From Deinococcus arboris (GTDB lineage: Bacteria; Deinococcota; Deinococci; Deinococcales; Deinococcaceae), in NCBI RefSeq assembly GCF_009755355.1, contig NZ_WQLB01000003.1, positions 186,001-250,000 of the forward strand: DNA of 64,000 nt, given 5' to 3'. Made by a program: the position numbers and the translations under genes. The notes under the pieces were generated by a model. It was not told the DNA's origin. It did not search any database and saw only the letters and a list, made by a program, of their open reading frames with translations. The number at the start of each line of letters is the position of its first letter. The stretch's first letter is position 1. Positions 29,143 to 37,286 of this stretch are shown piece by piece.

Positions 29143-29775
29143 GTGCAGCACGCCACACGTCGAGTGCTCAACTCTCTTTCTATTATCCAATCGCAACTGC
29201 TCGCACATCACTCCCTTTCTTTCGCTCAAGTTCAAACAGAGCGACTTATAGAGTATGTAACTGCCCAGCTAGGTAGTCTTGAGGACACCTCCGCCCTCCT
29301 CGACCACGCTTACCTCGCCTCCCCCGCCTTTCAAGCCAACCTCAACCAGGCTCTCCGCGCGGCCGAAATCGCTGAATCCGACGACAAGCTGGCGCTGATT
29401 GCACGGGCGCTGGCCGGGTGCGCGCTGGCCTTTCCGCCGCCCACACCAGATAAAGTCCAGACCCTGCGCATCGTTGAGGCGCTGTCTATGCGGGAATTTC
29501 ACGCCCTGGCGGCTGTCTTTGACCGGCTTGACCCGATTGATCCTTACGCCGATGCCCTCCCCGTGGAGGGCGCCTCTGCCCCCGGATTTTCGCGGCAGGA
29601 GTTCGAGGCCGCTCTGATAGGGCTGGGGCAACTGGGCCTACTGATGCGAACAGAGCAGCGGCGAGAGCCCGACGCCTGGGCAAACGAATCAGCGGCGAAT
29701 GTAGCTGTCTGGCGGCTGACCGCGTTGGCGCGCCAGGTCGCCTTACTCATCCGACTGCAAGGAGCAGAGCCATGA
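29143..29775 (+). CDS. Unrecognised helical protein with chimeric base composition
   Basis: A 210-residue protein, mostly helical and Leu/Ala-rich, with no motif I recognise. It starts at a GTG just after the stop of the low-GC gene. About the first 60 codons share the low GC of that gene and the rest returns to normal GC, so the composition break falls inside this reading frame. It may be a host gene whose 5' end was replaced. Its stop overlaps the next ATG (ATGA). Start without a good ribosome-binding site, so coupling is likely. Confidence 0.55.
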   Translation: MQHATRRVLNSLSIIQSQLLAHHSLSFAQVQTERLIEYVTAQLGSLEDTSALLDHAYLASPAFQANLNQALRAAEIAESDDKLALIARALAGCALAFPPPTPDKVQTLRIVEALSMREFHALAAVFDRLDPIDPYADALPVEGASAPGFSRQEFEAALIGLGQLGLLMRTEQRREPDAWANESAANVAVWRLTALARQVALLIRLQGAEP

Positions 29776-30245
29776 CCCAAGACTGGCTGGATACCCTCTT
29801 CCCCAGCAACGCCGAGCGCACCGTGCCCTGGCCGGCGGTCGGCGAACTCGTCACGCTCTACCGCCCCACGGGCCTGCAAGAGCTGCGCTTGGTGGCGCAG
29901 AGCGGCTGGCGGATCTGGCCGCCGCGCCTGCCGGACCAACCGATCTTCTATCCAGTGCTGAATTTTGACTACGCCGAGGAGATCGCCCGCGATTGGAATG
30001 CCAAACGCAATGACCCGCCCGTCGGCTTCGTAACGGCCTTTGACGTGCGCGCCGAAGAGGCGACCCGGTACGAGATTCAGGTGGTAGGCGCGCAGGCGCA
30101 ACATCAGGAACTCTGGGTGCCTGCCGAGGAATTGGACCACTTCAATGCCGCCATCGCAGGGCCCATTCGCGTACTGGCCCATTACGCCGGCGCAGGGTAC
30201 ACGGAACCAATTAATCCAGATACGCATCTGCCTGCTGACTTTTAG
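29772..30245 (+). CDS. Protein of the family annotated ADP-ribosylation/crystallin J1
   Basis: A 157-residue protein closely resembling small proteins labelled ADP-ribosylation/crystallin J1 in databases: LVTLYRPTGLQELRLV, SGWRIWPPRLPDQPIFYPVLN, YAEEIARDWN, VGFVTAFDVRAEEATRY and LWVPAEELDHFNAAIAGPI. The label is historical; no ADP-ribosylglycohydrolase motif is present, so a role with ADP-ribose is unproved, though interesting in an NAD operon. ATGA overlap with the gene before. Confidence 0.65.
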   Translation: MTQDWLDTLFPSNAERTVPWPAVGELVTLYRPTGLQELRLVAQSGWRIWPPRLPDQPIFYPVLNFDYAEEIARDWNAKRNDPPVGFVTAFDVRAEEATRYEIQVVGAQAQHQELWVPAEELDHFNAAIAGPIRVLAHYAGAGYTEPINPDTHLPADF

Positions 30246-30275
30246 CCCCTGTACAGATACCCCATGGAGTCTCCT

Positions 30276-30869
30276 ATGACTGCAGCCGACCTCAACAAAG
30301 CCCTGCAACTCAACCGCCTGACGGCGTTCATCGAAGGCCAGGCCGAGGCGCCTGTCGCCATCGCCGGCCAGCTCACCGCCGACGGGGTCTACCTGCTGCC
30401 GGGGGAAACCCCGCCGGATTCAGCCGCCCTGACAGAGGCGCTGGCTTTCGCCCACCACCTCGCGGACATCCTCAGCAGCGCGCAGGTCTACGAATCCAGC
30501 GACACAGACACGCCATATGTACCGTTTGTGCTGCCCCACGCCTTTTCACCAGCGGCGCTCGCCGAGCAGGTCCCCAGTTGGCTGGGGCTCCTTGCTCTGC
30601 CCGAAGGCCAGGCGGTCGTGGACATTGACGAGTCGTCTTTCCGCGCGGCTGAGAAGTTGGCGGTCCACGAACAGGACGAGGATGTGGACGACTACTACGA
30701 ACCCGAGGAGGTAGAGGCCATTCACGCGGCGGCTGAATTCTTCAATGCCTTTCCAGACCGCCGTTTGGTGCAGCTGACCGCCGGCTACGTGGCCATCCTG
30801 CTGCTGGATCTGGCGCAACTGCCTGGCGGGTTCTGGGCGGGGGTCGCCACCCTACGCATCGACACCTGA
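30276..30869 (+). CDS. Unrecognised acidic protein inside the NAD operon
   Basis: A 197-residue acidic protein with a very acidic stretch (HEQDEDVDDYYEPEEVEA) and a hydrophobic C-terminal segment (LTAGYVAILLLDLAQLPGGF). I do not recognise it. GGAG lies 6 nt before the ATG at 30276, so I use that start rather than the ATG at 30264. It is the last of four unassigned genes between nadV and pnuC and could be functionally linked to them. Confidence 0.6.
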   Translation: MTAADLNKALQLNRLTAFIEGQAEAPVAIAGQLTADGVYLLPGETPPDSAALTEALAFAHHLADILSSAQVYESSDTDTPYVPFVLPHAFSPAALAEQVPSWLGLLALPEGQAVVDIDESSFRAAEKLAVHEQDEDVDDYYEPEEVEAIHAAAEFFNAFPDRRLVQLTAGYVAILLLDLAQLPGGFWAGVATLRIDT

Positions 30870-30963
30870 CCAAGGCGTGTATCGAGTTCCAGGCGTGGAG
30901 TGTGGAGCTCAGCGCTATGCCGAGTGGCCGGCATGACAGACAGAATTCTTAAAAGGAGACCCC

Positions 30964-31554
30964 ATGACCCTGTTCGGCCTGACCATCCCGGCTCTCGCCC
31001 TCGACCTCGCTGGCGGCCTGTGCGTGCTGGTCAGCCTGTACTACCTGTGGGCCAAGAGCAGCACCTACTGGCACTGGAGCAATGCGTCCCTGCTGCCTTA
31101 CTTCCTGCTGTTTCTGTCCGGCAAACAGTGGATGTTCGCGGGCTTGCAGGTGACATACCTGCTGTTTGGCCTGCACGGGCTGTACCTGTGGCACCTGGAA
31201 ACGCGCCGGGCACGCGGCGAGATTCAGTTCAACGAGCGCGGCTGGTACGGCGTGACCTGGGCCGCCAGCCTGCTGATTTTTGCCTACACCGTCGCCGCAA
31301 CCGATTTCAGCGCAGCCTGGAACTGGGTGCAGTTTGCGGCCGTCACATTGGCCCTGGTCGCCAACTTTGGCACCACGCGCCGCTGGTCGTGGTCGTGGCC
31401 GGTCTGGGTGGCCGTTAACGCCGTGCAGGCGGTGTACTTCTGGCATCTGGACTACTGGGTGCTGTTCGGGCTGCAGTTCGTGCTGGCCGCCATGAGCATT
31501 TACGGCTGGCGGCAGTGGCGGCGCGACGACGCGCGGGAGGTGGCCTTTGCCTGA
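30964..31554 (+). CDS. pnuC: Nicotinamide riboside transporter PnuC
   Basis: A 196-residue inner-membrane protein with about seven helices and the aromatic-rich PnuC pattern: YYLWAKSSTYWHWSN, SGKQWMFAGLQVTYLLFGLHGLYLW, the loop region ANFGTTRRWSWSWPVWVAVN and VYFWHLDYWVLFGLQFVLAA. It passes nicotinamide riboside by facilitated diffusion, trapped by the ribosylnicotinamide kinase encoded next. AAAAGGAG sits 5 nt before the ATG. The 94-bp gap upstream is the widest in the operon and could hold a second promoter. Confidence 0.94.
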   Translation: MTLFGLTIPALALDLAGGLCVLVSLYYLWAKSSTYWHWSNASLLPYFLLFLSGKQWMFAGLQVTYLLFGLHGLYLWHLETRRARGEIQFNERGWYGVTWAASLLIFAYTVAATDFSAAWNWVQFAAVTLALVANFGTTRRWSWSWPVWVAVNAVQAVYFWHLDYWVLFGLQFVLAAMSIYGWRQWRRDDAREVAFA

Positions 31555-32551
31555 CGCGCCACACCGCTTTCAGCATGGACTGGTCATTGGGAAGTTTGCC
31601 CCCCTGCACCGAGGCCACCTGTGGCTGCTGGACGCGGCCCTGGCGCAGTGCGACCACGTCAGTATATGGGTCTACTCCCGCCCGGACTTTCCCGGCATGC
31701 CCACGCCGCTGCGCCGGAACTGGCTGCGCGAGCTGTACCCGGCGCGGCTGTTTCCGCACCTCACCTTGCTGCCGGACGCCCCCAACCCGCCCCTGAACAC
31801 CGAACCCGACGCGGTGCATCAGGCCTACGTGCGCGGCGTGTTGGAGAGCTGGGGGGCTCAGCCAGACGCCGTCTTCACCTCCGAACACTACGGCGACGCG
31901 CTGGCGGCCAGGTTGGGGGCTGAGCACGTCTGTGTGGACTTGCCGCGCGCGGCCTTTGCGGTCAGTGGCACGGCGCTGCGGGCCGATGTTCACGCGGGCC
32001 GAGTGATGCTGGACCCCAGCGTCTACGCCCACTTTGTGCGGCGGGTGGTCATCCTGGGCGCTGAAAGCACCGGCAAAAGCACCCTGACGCGCGCGCTGGG
32101 CGAAGCCTACGGCACGGCGTGGGTGCGCGAGTACGGCCGCGACGTGTACGAACGCGAGCAGGGCGCCCTCTCCCCCGAGCATTTTCTGGAGATTGCGCGG
32201 GGCCACCGGGCACTAGAGGACGAGGCAGCCCGCACGCCAGGCGTCCACCGCTGGGTCTTTTGCGACACGGACGCCGCCACCACCCTGATGTGGTCGTATC
32301 TGCTGACCGGCACCGCGCGCCCCGAACTGCACGCCCTGGCCGCCGACTGCGCCGCGCGGTACACCCACACGTTCCTCTGCGACACCGACCTGCCACACGA
32401 GCAGGACGGCTGGCGGGCCAATACCGAAGTGCGGGCGGTTCAGCAGGCCTTTATCCGGCAGGACCTGGGCACGCGCGGGGTGCCGTATACCCTGCTGCGC
32501 GGCACTGTGGCCGAACGGGTGGCCGGGGTGCGCGCGGTGCTGGACGCATGA
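31547..32551 (+). CDS. nadR: NadR-type NMN adenylyltransferase / ribosylnicotinamide kinase
   Basis: Two domains in 334 residues. The N-terminal NMNAT domain has GLVIGKFAPLHRGHLWLLDAA (HxGH site) and ISGT-like AVSGTALRAD near residue 144. The C-terminal kinase domain starts with P-loop VILGAESTGKSTLTRAL (about 167-183) and has WVREYGRDVYE and FCDTDAATT. The DNA-binding HTH domain of enterobacterial NadR is missing, so it is purely catalytic. The start is a TTG with GGAGG 7 nt upstream; it overlaps the pnuC end by 8 bp, showing coupled translation. Confidence 0.94.
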   Translation: MPDAPHRFQHGLVIGKFAPLHRGHLWLLDAALAQCDHVSIWVYSRPDFPGMPTPLRRNWLRELYPARLFPHLTLLPDAPNPPLNTEPDAVHQAYVRGVLESWGAQPDAVFTSEHYGDALAARLGAEHVCVDLPRAAFAVSGTALRADVHAGRVMLDPSVYAHFVRRVVILGAESTGKSTLTRALGEAYGTAWVREYGRDVYEREQGALSPEHFLEIARGHRALEDEAARTPGVHRWVFCDTDAATTLMWSYLLTGTARPELHALAADCAARYTHTFLCDTDLPHEQDGWRANTEVRAVQQAFIRQDLGTRGVPYTLLRGTVAERVAGVRAVLDA

Positions 32552-33372
32552 GCGGCGAGCGCGAGGCCGTCAACGCCCAGCAGTTTGATGCCCTGGCCGC
32601 CACCTACGACGAGGTGGGGTTTCTGGCGCTGGCCGCGCGGTTGACGGCCACAGCAGCGCAGGTCCGTCCTGGCGAGGCCGTGCTGGACGTGATGACCGGC
32701 ACGGGCACGGTTTTGGCCGCACTGGGCCAGCATGACGGGCCGCTGGTGGGCACCGACCTCTCGGCGGGGATGCTGGAGGTCGCGCGGAGGCGGGTTCCAG
32801 GGGCCACGTTCGTGCAAGCCGACGCCGCAGCCCTGCCCTTTCCAGCTGCAACCTTCGACACCGTGATCTGCGCCGCTGGCCTGTTTTTCATGCCCGACAT
32901 GGCCGGGGCCGTACGGGAGTGGGCACGGGTGCTGCGGCCTGGCGGACGACTGGTGATCTCGGCATTCGGGCGGGGCCTGCTGGGCGAGTTGCCGGGCCTG
33001 TGGCGCACTGAACTGGCCGCTGTGGGCCTCAAGCCGGGAGCGCCGCCGCTGGGCCGCCTGCCCACGCCCGAGGCTTTGACCGGCGTGCTGCGAGAAGCTG
33101 AGCTAACCGACATTCGGGCCGACCTGACCCCACATCCCTACACTCTGCCGGACCCCAGCGCCCGTCTGGCCGACATTCGCGCGGGGCTGGAAGGGCTACC
33201 CCTGCGCGACCTGCCGCCAGAAGCACGCCTGGCACTGGACTCTCAGCACCGTGCCACGCTCACGCCGCTGTTTGCCGCCGGGCCGCTGACAGTCCCGCTG
33301 CCCCTCATCGTCGGCACGGGACATGCATCTTCCGGGGGACGCAACGCAGGGGCAAAGTGTCGCGTACTGTGA
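32548..33372 (+). CDS. Class I SAM-dependent methyltransferase
   Basis: A 274-residue UbiE/Methyltransf_11-type enzyme: FDALAATYDEVGF at the start, motif I VLDVMTGTGTVLAAL (about 45-59), GTDLSAGMLEVARRR, FVQADAAALPFPAATFDTVIC, and ARVLRPGGRLVISAFG. Substrate unknown. Its ATG overlaps the nadR stop (ATGA), making it the eighth gene of the NAD operon. The last codons include the -10 box of the next gene. Confidence 0.9.
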   Translation: MSGEREAVNAQQFDALAATYDEVGFLALAARLTATAAQVRPGEAVLDVMTGTGTVLAALGQHDGPLVGTDLSAGMLEVARRRVPGATFVQADAAALPFPAATFDTVICAAGLFFMPDMAGAVREWARVLRPGGRLVISAFGRGLLGELPGLWRTELAAVGLKPGAPPLGRLPTPEALTGVLREAELTDIRADLTPHPYTLPDPSARLADIRAGLEGLPLRDLPPEARLALDSQHRATLTPLFAAGPLTVPLPLIVGTGHASSGGRNAGAKCRVL

Positions 33373-33375
33373 AGC

Positions 33376-34140
33376 ATGACCAACCCTGACGACAAGACGC
33401 CTGCCCCGGCCCCCGATACGGCGCCGTCCTGGGTGGATGACGTGCTGAACTCCTCCAGCCAGGCCGGTGCCCCCACCGATCTGCGGATTTCTGATGAGCC
33501 TCGCCAGAGCGCACCGGCACCCTCCTGGTTAGAGAAGCCGGCGGCCCCTCAGCCCGCCGCCCCGGCACCATCCTGGGTGGATGAATTGGCGGCCTCGCCC
33601 ACGGCGCCGCTGCCGCCGTCGTCCCAGCCACCTGCCGCGCCGTATGACCTGGCCAGTGGCGCGCCCGCCAACGACGACTGGGTGACCCGCGCCACCGGCG
33701 GCGCGCGCAATCCGACCGTTCCGCAGGGACCGCCGACGGCGCCGGCGATCAGCCCCCGCCCCTTTGACGCCTTTGGCGACCCCTCGCGCCAGATGGCCCC
33801 CTCCTTCGGCGCGGGGCCGCTGTCCAGCGACGTGTCTCAGAAGAAGATGATTGCGGGCTTGCTGGCCATCTTTCTGGGCAGCCTGGGCGTGCACAAGTTC
33901 TTTCTGGGGCAGACCACGCCGGGCCTGCTGACGCTGGGCGTCAATGTGGGCGTGTGGATTGTGGCCCTGCTGCTGGGCGTGCTGACGCTGGGGGCCGGCC
34001 TGCTGCTCACCATTCCCCTGGCCGCACTGGTCAGCAGCGCCCTGGGCCTGCTGGGCCTGGTGGAGGGCATCATCTACCTGACCAAGAGTGACAGTGAGTT
34101 CCAGCGCGACTACCTGCTGGGCGGCAAAGCCTGGCTGTAA
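33376..34140 (+). CDS. TM2-domain membrane protein with APSW repeats
   Basis: The first 150 residues are a disordered Pro/Ala/Ser region with three repeats of APSW followed by acidic residues (APSWVDD about 16, APSWLEK about 51, APSWVDE about 68). The last 105 residues form a TM2 domain: KKMIAGLLAIFLGSLGVHKF with the FLGxxGxHxFFLG motif, then two or three membrane segments and KSDSEFQRDYL. TACTGT, 5 nt before the ATG, overlaps the stop codon of the methyltransferase gene, so it can be transcribed alone as a leaderless mRNA. Confidence 0.85.
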   Translation: MTNPDDKTPAPAPDTAPSWVDDVLNSSSQAGAPTDLRISDEPRQSAPAPSWLEKPAAPQPAAPAPSWVDELAASPTAPLPPSSQPPAAPYDLASGAPANDDWVTRATGGARNPTVPQGPPTAPAISPRPFDAFGDPSRQMAPSFGAGPLSSDVSQKKMIAGLLAIFLGSLGVHKFFLGQTTPGLLTLGVNVGVWIVALLLGVLTLGAGLLLTIPLAALVSSALGLLGLVEGIIYLTKSDSEFQRDYLLGGKAWL

Positions 34141-34146
34141 GACCTC

Positions 34147-34189
34147 ACGGTTGATGGACAGCAGCTATTGGCCAGCGACCGTCAACCGT
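34147..34189. terminator. Possible shared hairpin between convergent genes
   Basis: ACGGTTGA (34147-34154) pairs with TCAACCGT (34182-34189) across a 27-nt loop. The T-run is short. It abuts the stop codon of the convergent sulfhydrylase gene. Confidence 0.35.
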
Positions 34190-35443
34190 TTACAGCGCCT
34201 GCTCGATGTCCGCCTGTAAATCGGCCAGCGCCTCCACGCCCACGCTCATGCGGATGGTGAGGGGCGTGACGCCTGCCGCGTACCGGGCCGCTTCGGGAAC
34301 GCGTCCGTGCGTGGTCGTCCAGGGATGCACCACCAGGGTCCGCACGTCGCCCAGGTTGGGGGCCATTCTGAGCACCCGCACGCGCGACAGGAACGCCGAG
34401 GGGTCGGGCACCTCGAAGGTCAGCACCGCGCCCTGGCCGCCCCGCAGATAGGTCTGGGCCAGGGTGTGGTGCGGGTGCCCCGACAGCCCCGGATAACTCA
34501 CTGTGCCCACCTTCGGATGCTCCGACAGCCAGCGGGCCAGGGCCAGCGCCGTCTCGCTCTCGCGGGTGAGGCGCAGTGGCAGGGTTTCTATGCCCTGAGC
34601 AATCAGAAAGGCCGAGTGCGGCGCCAGGGTCATGCCCAACTGGTGCGCGCCCAGCCAGCGCTGCCGCCAGGCCAGGGCCGCGTCGCCGCGCATGTTCAGG
34701 ATGCTGGCCTCGCCGCCCTCGGTGAAGATGGGGTTGCGGGTCAGGTCGTGCCTGGTCCCCACCGTCACGGCGCCGCCCAGGACGCTGCCGTGCCCGCCGG
34801 CCCACTTGGTCAGCGACTGCGCCACGATGTCTGCGCCGTGGGCCAGCGGCCGGCACAGAAAGCCCACGCCTCCGCAGGTGTTGTCAATCGCCAGCAGGGC
34901 CCCGTGCTCGTGGGCGATGTCGGCAAACGCGCGGATATCGGCAATGTCGCCTGCCGGGTTGCTGATCATCTCGGCCCAGACCAGGCGGGTCTCTGGCCGC
35001 AGGGCCGCGCGGATGGCCGCCGGGGTGTTCTCGGTCAGCGTGGCTGAGATGCCCATCAGGGGCAGGATGTTGCTCAGGAGGCCCGTGCTACCGCCAAACA
35101 GACTGGACGCTGACACCACATGGTCCCCTGCGCGGCACACGCTGAGAATGGCGGTGAGGGTGGCCCCCTGCCCACTGGCAACCGTGACGGTGGCGGCCCC
35201 GCCTTCCAGGGTGGTCAGGCGCTCTTCGAGGGCGCGCACCGTGGGGTTTTGCAGCCGCGCGTAACTGAGACCCGTGTTCTGCCCAAATTCGGCCTGGGCC
35301 TGCTCCAGCGTGTCGAACTGAAAGGCCGCCGCCGCGTGAATGGGAAAGCCGATGGTTTGCCCCAGGCCGCGCGGAATGGCGCTTTGCACGGCGGCGGTTT
35401 CATAGCTCCAGTCGGCTGGTTCGGGGGCGCGGGCGTCGGTCAT
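34190..35443 (-). CDS. PLP-dependent O-acetylhomoserine sulfhydrylase-type enzyme (Cys/Met metabolism)
   Basis: A 417-residue member of the Cys/Met metabolism PLP family, closest to MetY: YARLQNPTVRALEERLTTLEGG, ASGQGATLTAIL, ASSLFGGSTGLL, LLAIDNTCGGVGFLCRPL, and the PLP Lys in SLTKWAGGHGSVLGG (about 208-222). MetY makes homocysteine from O-acetylhomoserine and sulfide. Exact substrate (O-acetyl- or O-succinylhomoserine) is not certain. TAGCGT at 35455-35450 lies 6 nt before the ATG; the divergent Nudix gene starts 40 nt away. Confidence 0.88.
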   Translation of the reverse strand: MTDARAPEPADWSYETAAVQSAIPRGLGQTIGFPIHAAAAFQFDTLEQAQAEFGQNTGLSYARLQNPTVRALEERLTTLEGGAATVTVASGQGATLTAILSVCRAGDHVVSASSLFGGSTGLLSNILPLMGISATLTENTPAAIRAALRPETRLVWAEMISNPAGDIADIRAFADIAHEHGALLAIDNTCGGVGFLCRPLAHGADIVAQSLTKWAGGHGSVLGGAVTVGTRHDLTRNPIFTEGGEASILNMRGDAALAWRQRWLGAHQLGMTLAPHSAFLIAQGIETLPLRLTRESETALALARWLSEHPKVGTVSYPGLSGHPHHTLAQTYLRGGQGAVLTFEVPDPSAFLSRVRVLRMAPNLGDVRTLVVHPWTTTHGRVPEAARYAAGVTPLTIRMSVGVEALADLQADIEQAL

Positions 35444-35483
35444 TCGCCCACGCTACGCCGCGCGGCGGGATAAGGTACGCCCC
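35444..35483. promoter_or_regulatory. Divergent pair of leaderless promoters
   Basis: Minus-strand TAGCGT (35455-35450) is 6 nt from the sulfhydrylase ATG and plus-strand TAAGGT (35471-35476) is 7 nt from the Nudix ATG. Only 15 bp separate the two -10 boxes, so polymerase binding should be mutually exclusive. Confidence 0.6.
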
Positions 35484-35954
35484 ATGTCCGACCCACCTGG
35501 ATTGTCGGTTGGCGTGAGTGTGCTGCTGCAAGACGAGGCAGGCCGGGTGCTGCTTCAGCGCCGGGGCGACGACGGCCGCTGGGGCACACCGGGCGGGCGC
35601 CTGAACCCCGGCGAGACCTTTCTGGCAGCGGCCCACCGGGAACTGCACGAGGAAACCGGCCTGAGCTGTCCTGGCCTGACCCTCCTGCCGTTGCCAGACG
35701 GGCTGGTGGACGGCCCCGACTTCCGGCACGACTACCCCAGTGGGCAGGCCGTGTTCATGGTAGGCCTGCGCGCCTGGGGGACCATTTCGGCGGCCGCAGT
35801 GGAGGACGCTGCGCCTGACGACAGCGGTGAAACCCTCGAACTGGGTTGGTTTGCCCTGGACAACCTACCCGCGTTAAGCGGCGCGGTGAACGTGGCGAGC
35901 ATGAATCTGCTGCGTGCCAGGGCTGGCCTAGGGCCGCTGGTCAATTCCGCATGA
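35484..35954 (+). CDS. Nudix hydrolase
   Basis: A 156-residue Nudix protein with the box GGRLNPGETFLAAAHRELHE then ETGL (about 37-60). The fold continues with DDSGETLELGWFALDNLPAL. It closely resembles the first domain of the tandem Nudix protein at 39636 (for example QRRGDDG, DDSGETLEL.WFALD), so the two are paralogues. Substrate unknown. TAAGGT 7 nt upstream supports a leaderless ATG at 35484. Confidence 0.9.
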   Translation: MSDPPGLSVGVSVLLQDEAGRVLLQRRGDDGRWGTPGGRLNPGETFLAAAHRELHEETGLSCPGLTLLPLPDGLVDGPDFRHDYPSGQAVFMVGLRAWGTISAAAVEDAAPDDSGETLELGWFALDNLPALSGAVNVASMNLLRARAGLGPLVNSA

Positions 35955-35979
35955 CAGAGAGATGAAGATTCCTTAAGCT
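35951..35979 (+). promoter_or_regulatory. Promoter of the lipoprotein gene
   Basis: ATGACA (35951-35956), a 17-nt spacer, TAAGCT (35974-35979), then 7 nt to the ATG at 35987. The -35 box overlaps the stop codon of the Nudix gene. Confidence 0.65.
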
Positions 35980-35986
35980 GCTGCTG

Positions 35987-37204
35987 ATGAAACGCACCCT
36001 CGCTGTCCTGACCGTCTCTAGCTTGCTGCTGGCCGCCTGCCGCCCTCAGCCTGTGCCGGCGCCCATTGACCCAGCCACTGTTGAACCTGCCGCCCCCGTG
36101 GTGGGGCAGGCACTGGAGGTGCAGCAGATTCCCGGCACCGTCGAGAGCGCTGCCAAGCAACTGACCGCCCTGCTGGACCCCAACAACCCCGACATAGATC
36201 CTGACCTGAAAGCCCTGCTGGCCGTCTTTGGTCCTGGCAGCGCCATGCCCCTGGACTTGAAGCAGCCCACCCAACTGGGCCGCAGCTTGGTTCAGAACTT
36301 TGCCGCCCACGCCCGTGGTCAACTGCAGGTGCAGGGCGTGACGACACTAAAGCAGACGCTGCCCACTGGCACGACGACCGTGGACCGGACGGGCCGCTCG
36401 ACCTACCAGAGCGCCCCCACGGACGGCTACGTCATCATCTTTGAAGCACAGAACCTGCGCGTAGACGTGAAGTGGAAAGTGGGCGACGCCGCCACCGTGT
36501 TTGTTCCAGCTGGCATGGCCTATAACCCCAGCACCGGCCAGTGGAGCCCCGCCGAGCAGGAACTGCCCACCAACGCCAGCGCCACGCTGACTCGTGGCAC
36601 GCAGGCCGCCGCTGGCGCCACCTTCACCATGACGCCGGGCGAGTGCCTGTCGGCCCTGGGGCCCACCGCTCTGAGCTTTAACGCCTGGGCCGGCCGCGCC
36701 GTGAACAGTCCCGCTGCCCTGAAGCTGAACTACGCCTGGACCGACGCCAACATCAATCTCAGCGGCGACGCCCTGTACGCCACCACCAAGCAGAAGGCCA
36801 GCCTGAGCACAAAGCTGGACGTGCGCGGCACGACCGTCAACCGCTGCACGCCCGCCACCTTCGCCTTCCGCCCCACCCGCGCCGACCTGACCGCTAGCGC
36901 CGAAGTCCCCAGTCACAAGCTGGACCTGGCCCTGTACCTGCGCGACCTGAGCAACCTGGAATTCAGCGCCGACGCACTGAACGCCCAGAACCCCCTGGCC
37001 AAGGTGGGCGGCACGGTCAATGGTCGCCTGAGCTTTAACGGCCGCAGCCTGCTGACCGCTTTCGGGCCGCTGGCCGACGGCGCCGACACCAACCTCCAGC
37101 CCGGCGATCAGGTGAAGGTGAAGTACGTCCAAAGCGGCAAGTTGGTCGAAACTGATCTGCCCGGCGCACTGGACGGTCTGGGCGCGCTGTTCCTGCCGTA
37201 CTGA
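35987..37204 (+). CDS. Predicted lipoprotein of unknown function
   Basis: A 405-residue protein with a lipoprotein signal (MKRTLAVLTVSSLLLAACRP, Cys about 18). The mature part is beta-rich with many Thr/Ala/Asn residues and one Cys pair (ECLSALG and NRCTPATF) that could form a disulfide. No domain is recognised. It probably sits in the cell envelope. The clear ATGACA-N17-TAAGCT promoter makes it a single leaderless gene, and a terminator follows at 37220. Confidence 0.75.
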   Translation: MKRTLAVLTVSSLLLAACRPQPVPAPIDPATVEPAAPVVGQALEVQQIPGTVESAAKQLTALLDPNNPDIDPDLKALLAVFGPGSAMPLDLKQPTQLGRSLVQNFAAHARGQLQVQGVTTLKQTLPTGTTTVDRTGRSTYQSAPTDGYVIIFEAQNLRVDVKWKVGDAATVFVPAGMAYNPSTGQWSPAEQELPTNASATLTRGTQAAAGATFTMTPGECLSALGPTALSFNAWAGRAVNSPAALKLNYAWTDANINLSGDALYATTKQKASLSTKLDVRGTTVNRCTPATFAFRPTRADLTASAEVPSHKLDLALYLRDLSNLEFSADALNAQNPLAKVGGTVNGRLSFNGRSLLTAFGPLADGADTNLQPGDQVKVKYVQSGKLVETDLPGALDGLGALFLPY

Positions 37205-37219
37205 TTCTCACCCGACTCT

Positions 37220-37252
37220 GGCCCCACCCGCGCTTAGCTGGTGGGGCCGTCT
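37220..37252 (+). terminator. Intrinsic terminator after the lipoprotein gene
   Basis: GGCCCCACC (37220-37228) pairs with GGTGGGGCC (37240-37248), loop 11 nt, followed by GTCTTC. Confidence 0.65.
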
Positions 37253-37286
37253 TCATAGCGGCCTGAAGGCTGCGGTAACGTGACCC

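Noticed and set aside
30870..30963. Possible NAD-type riboswitch before pnuC
   Set aside because: There is a small ATGCCG/CGGCAT hairpin, but I could not recognise a known NAD riboswitch consensus; the ribosome-binding site is ordinary.
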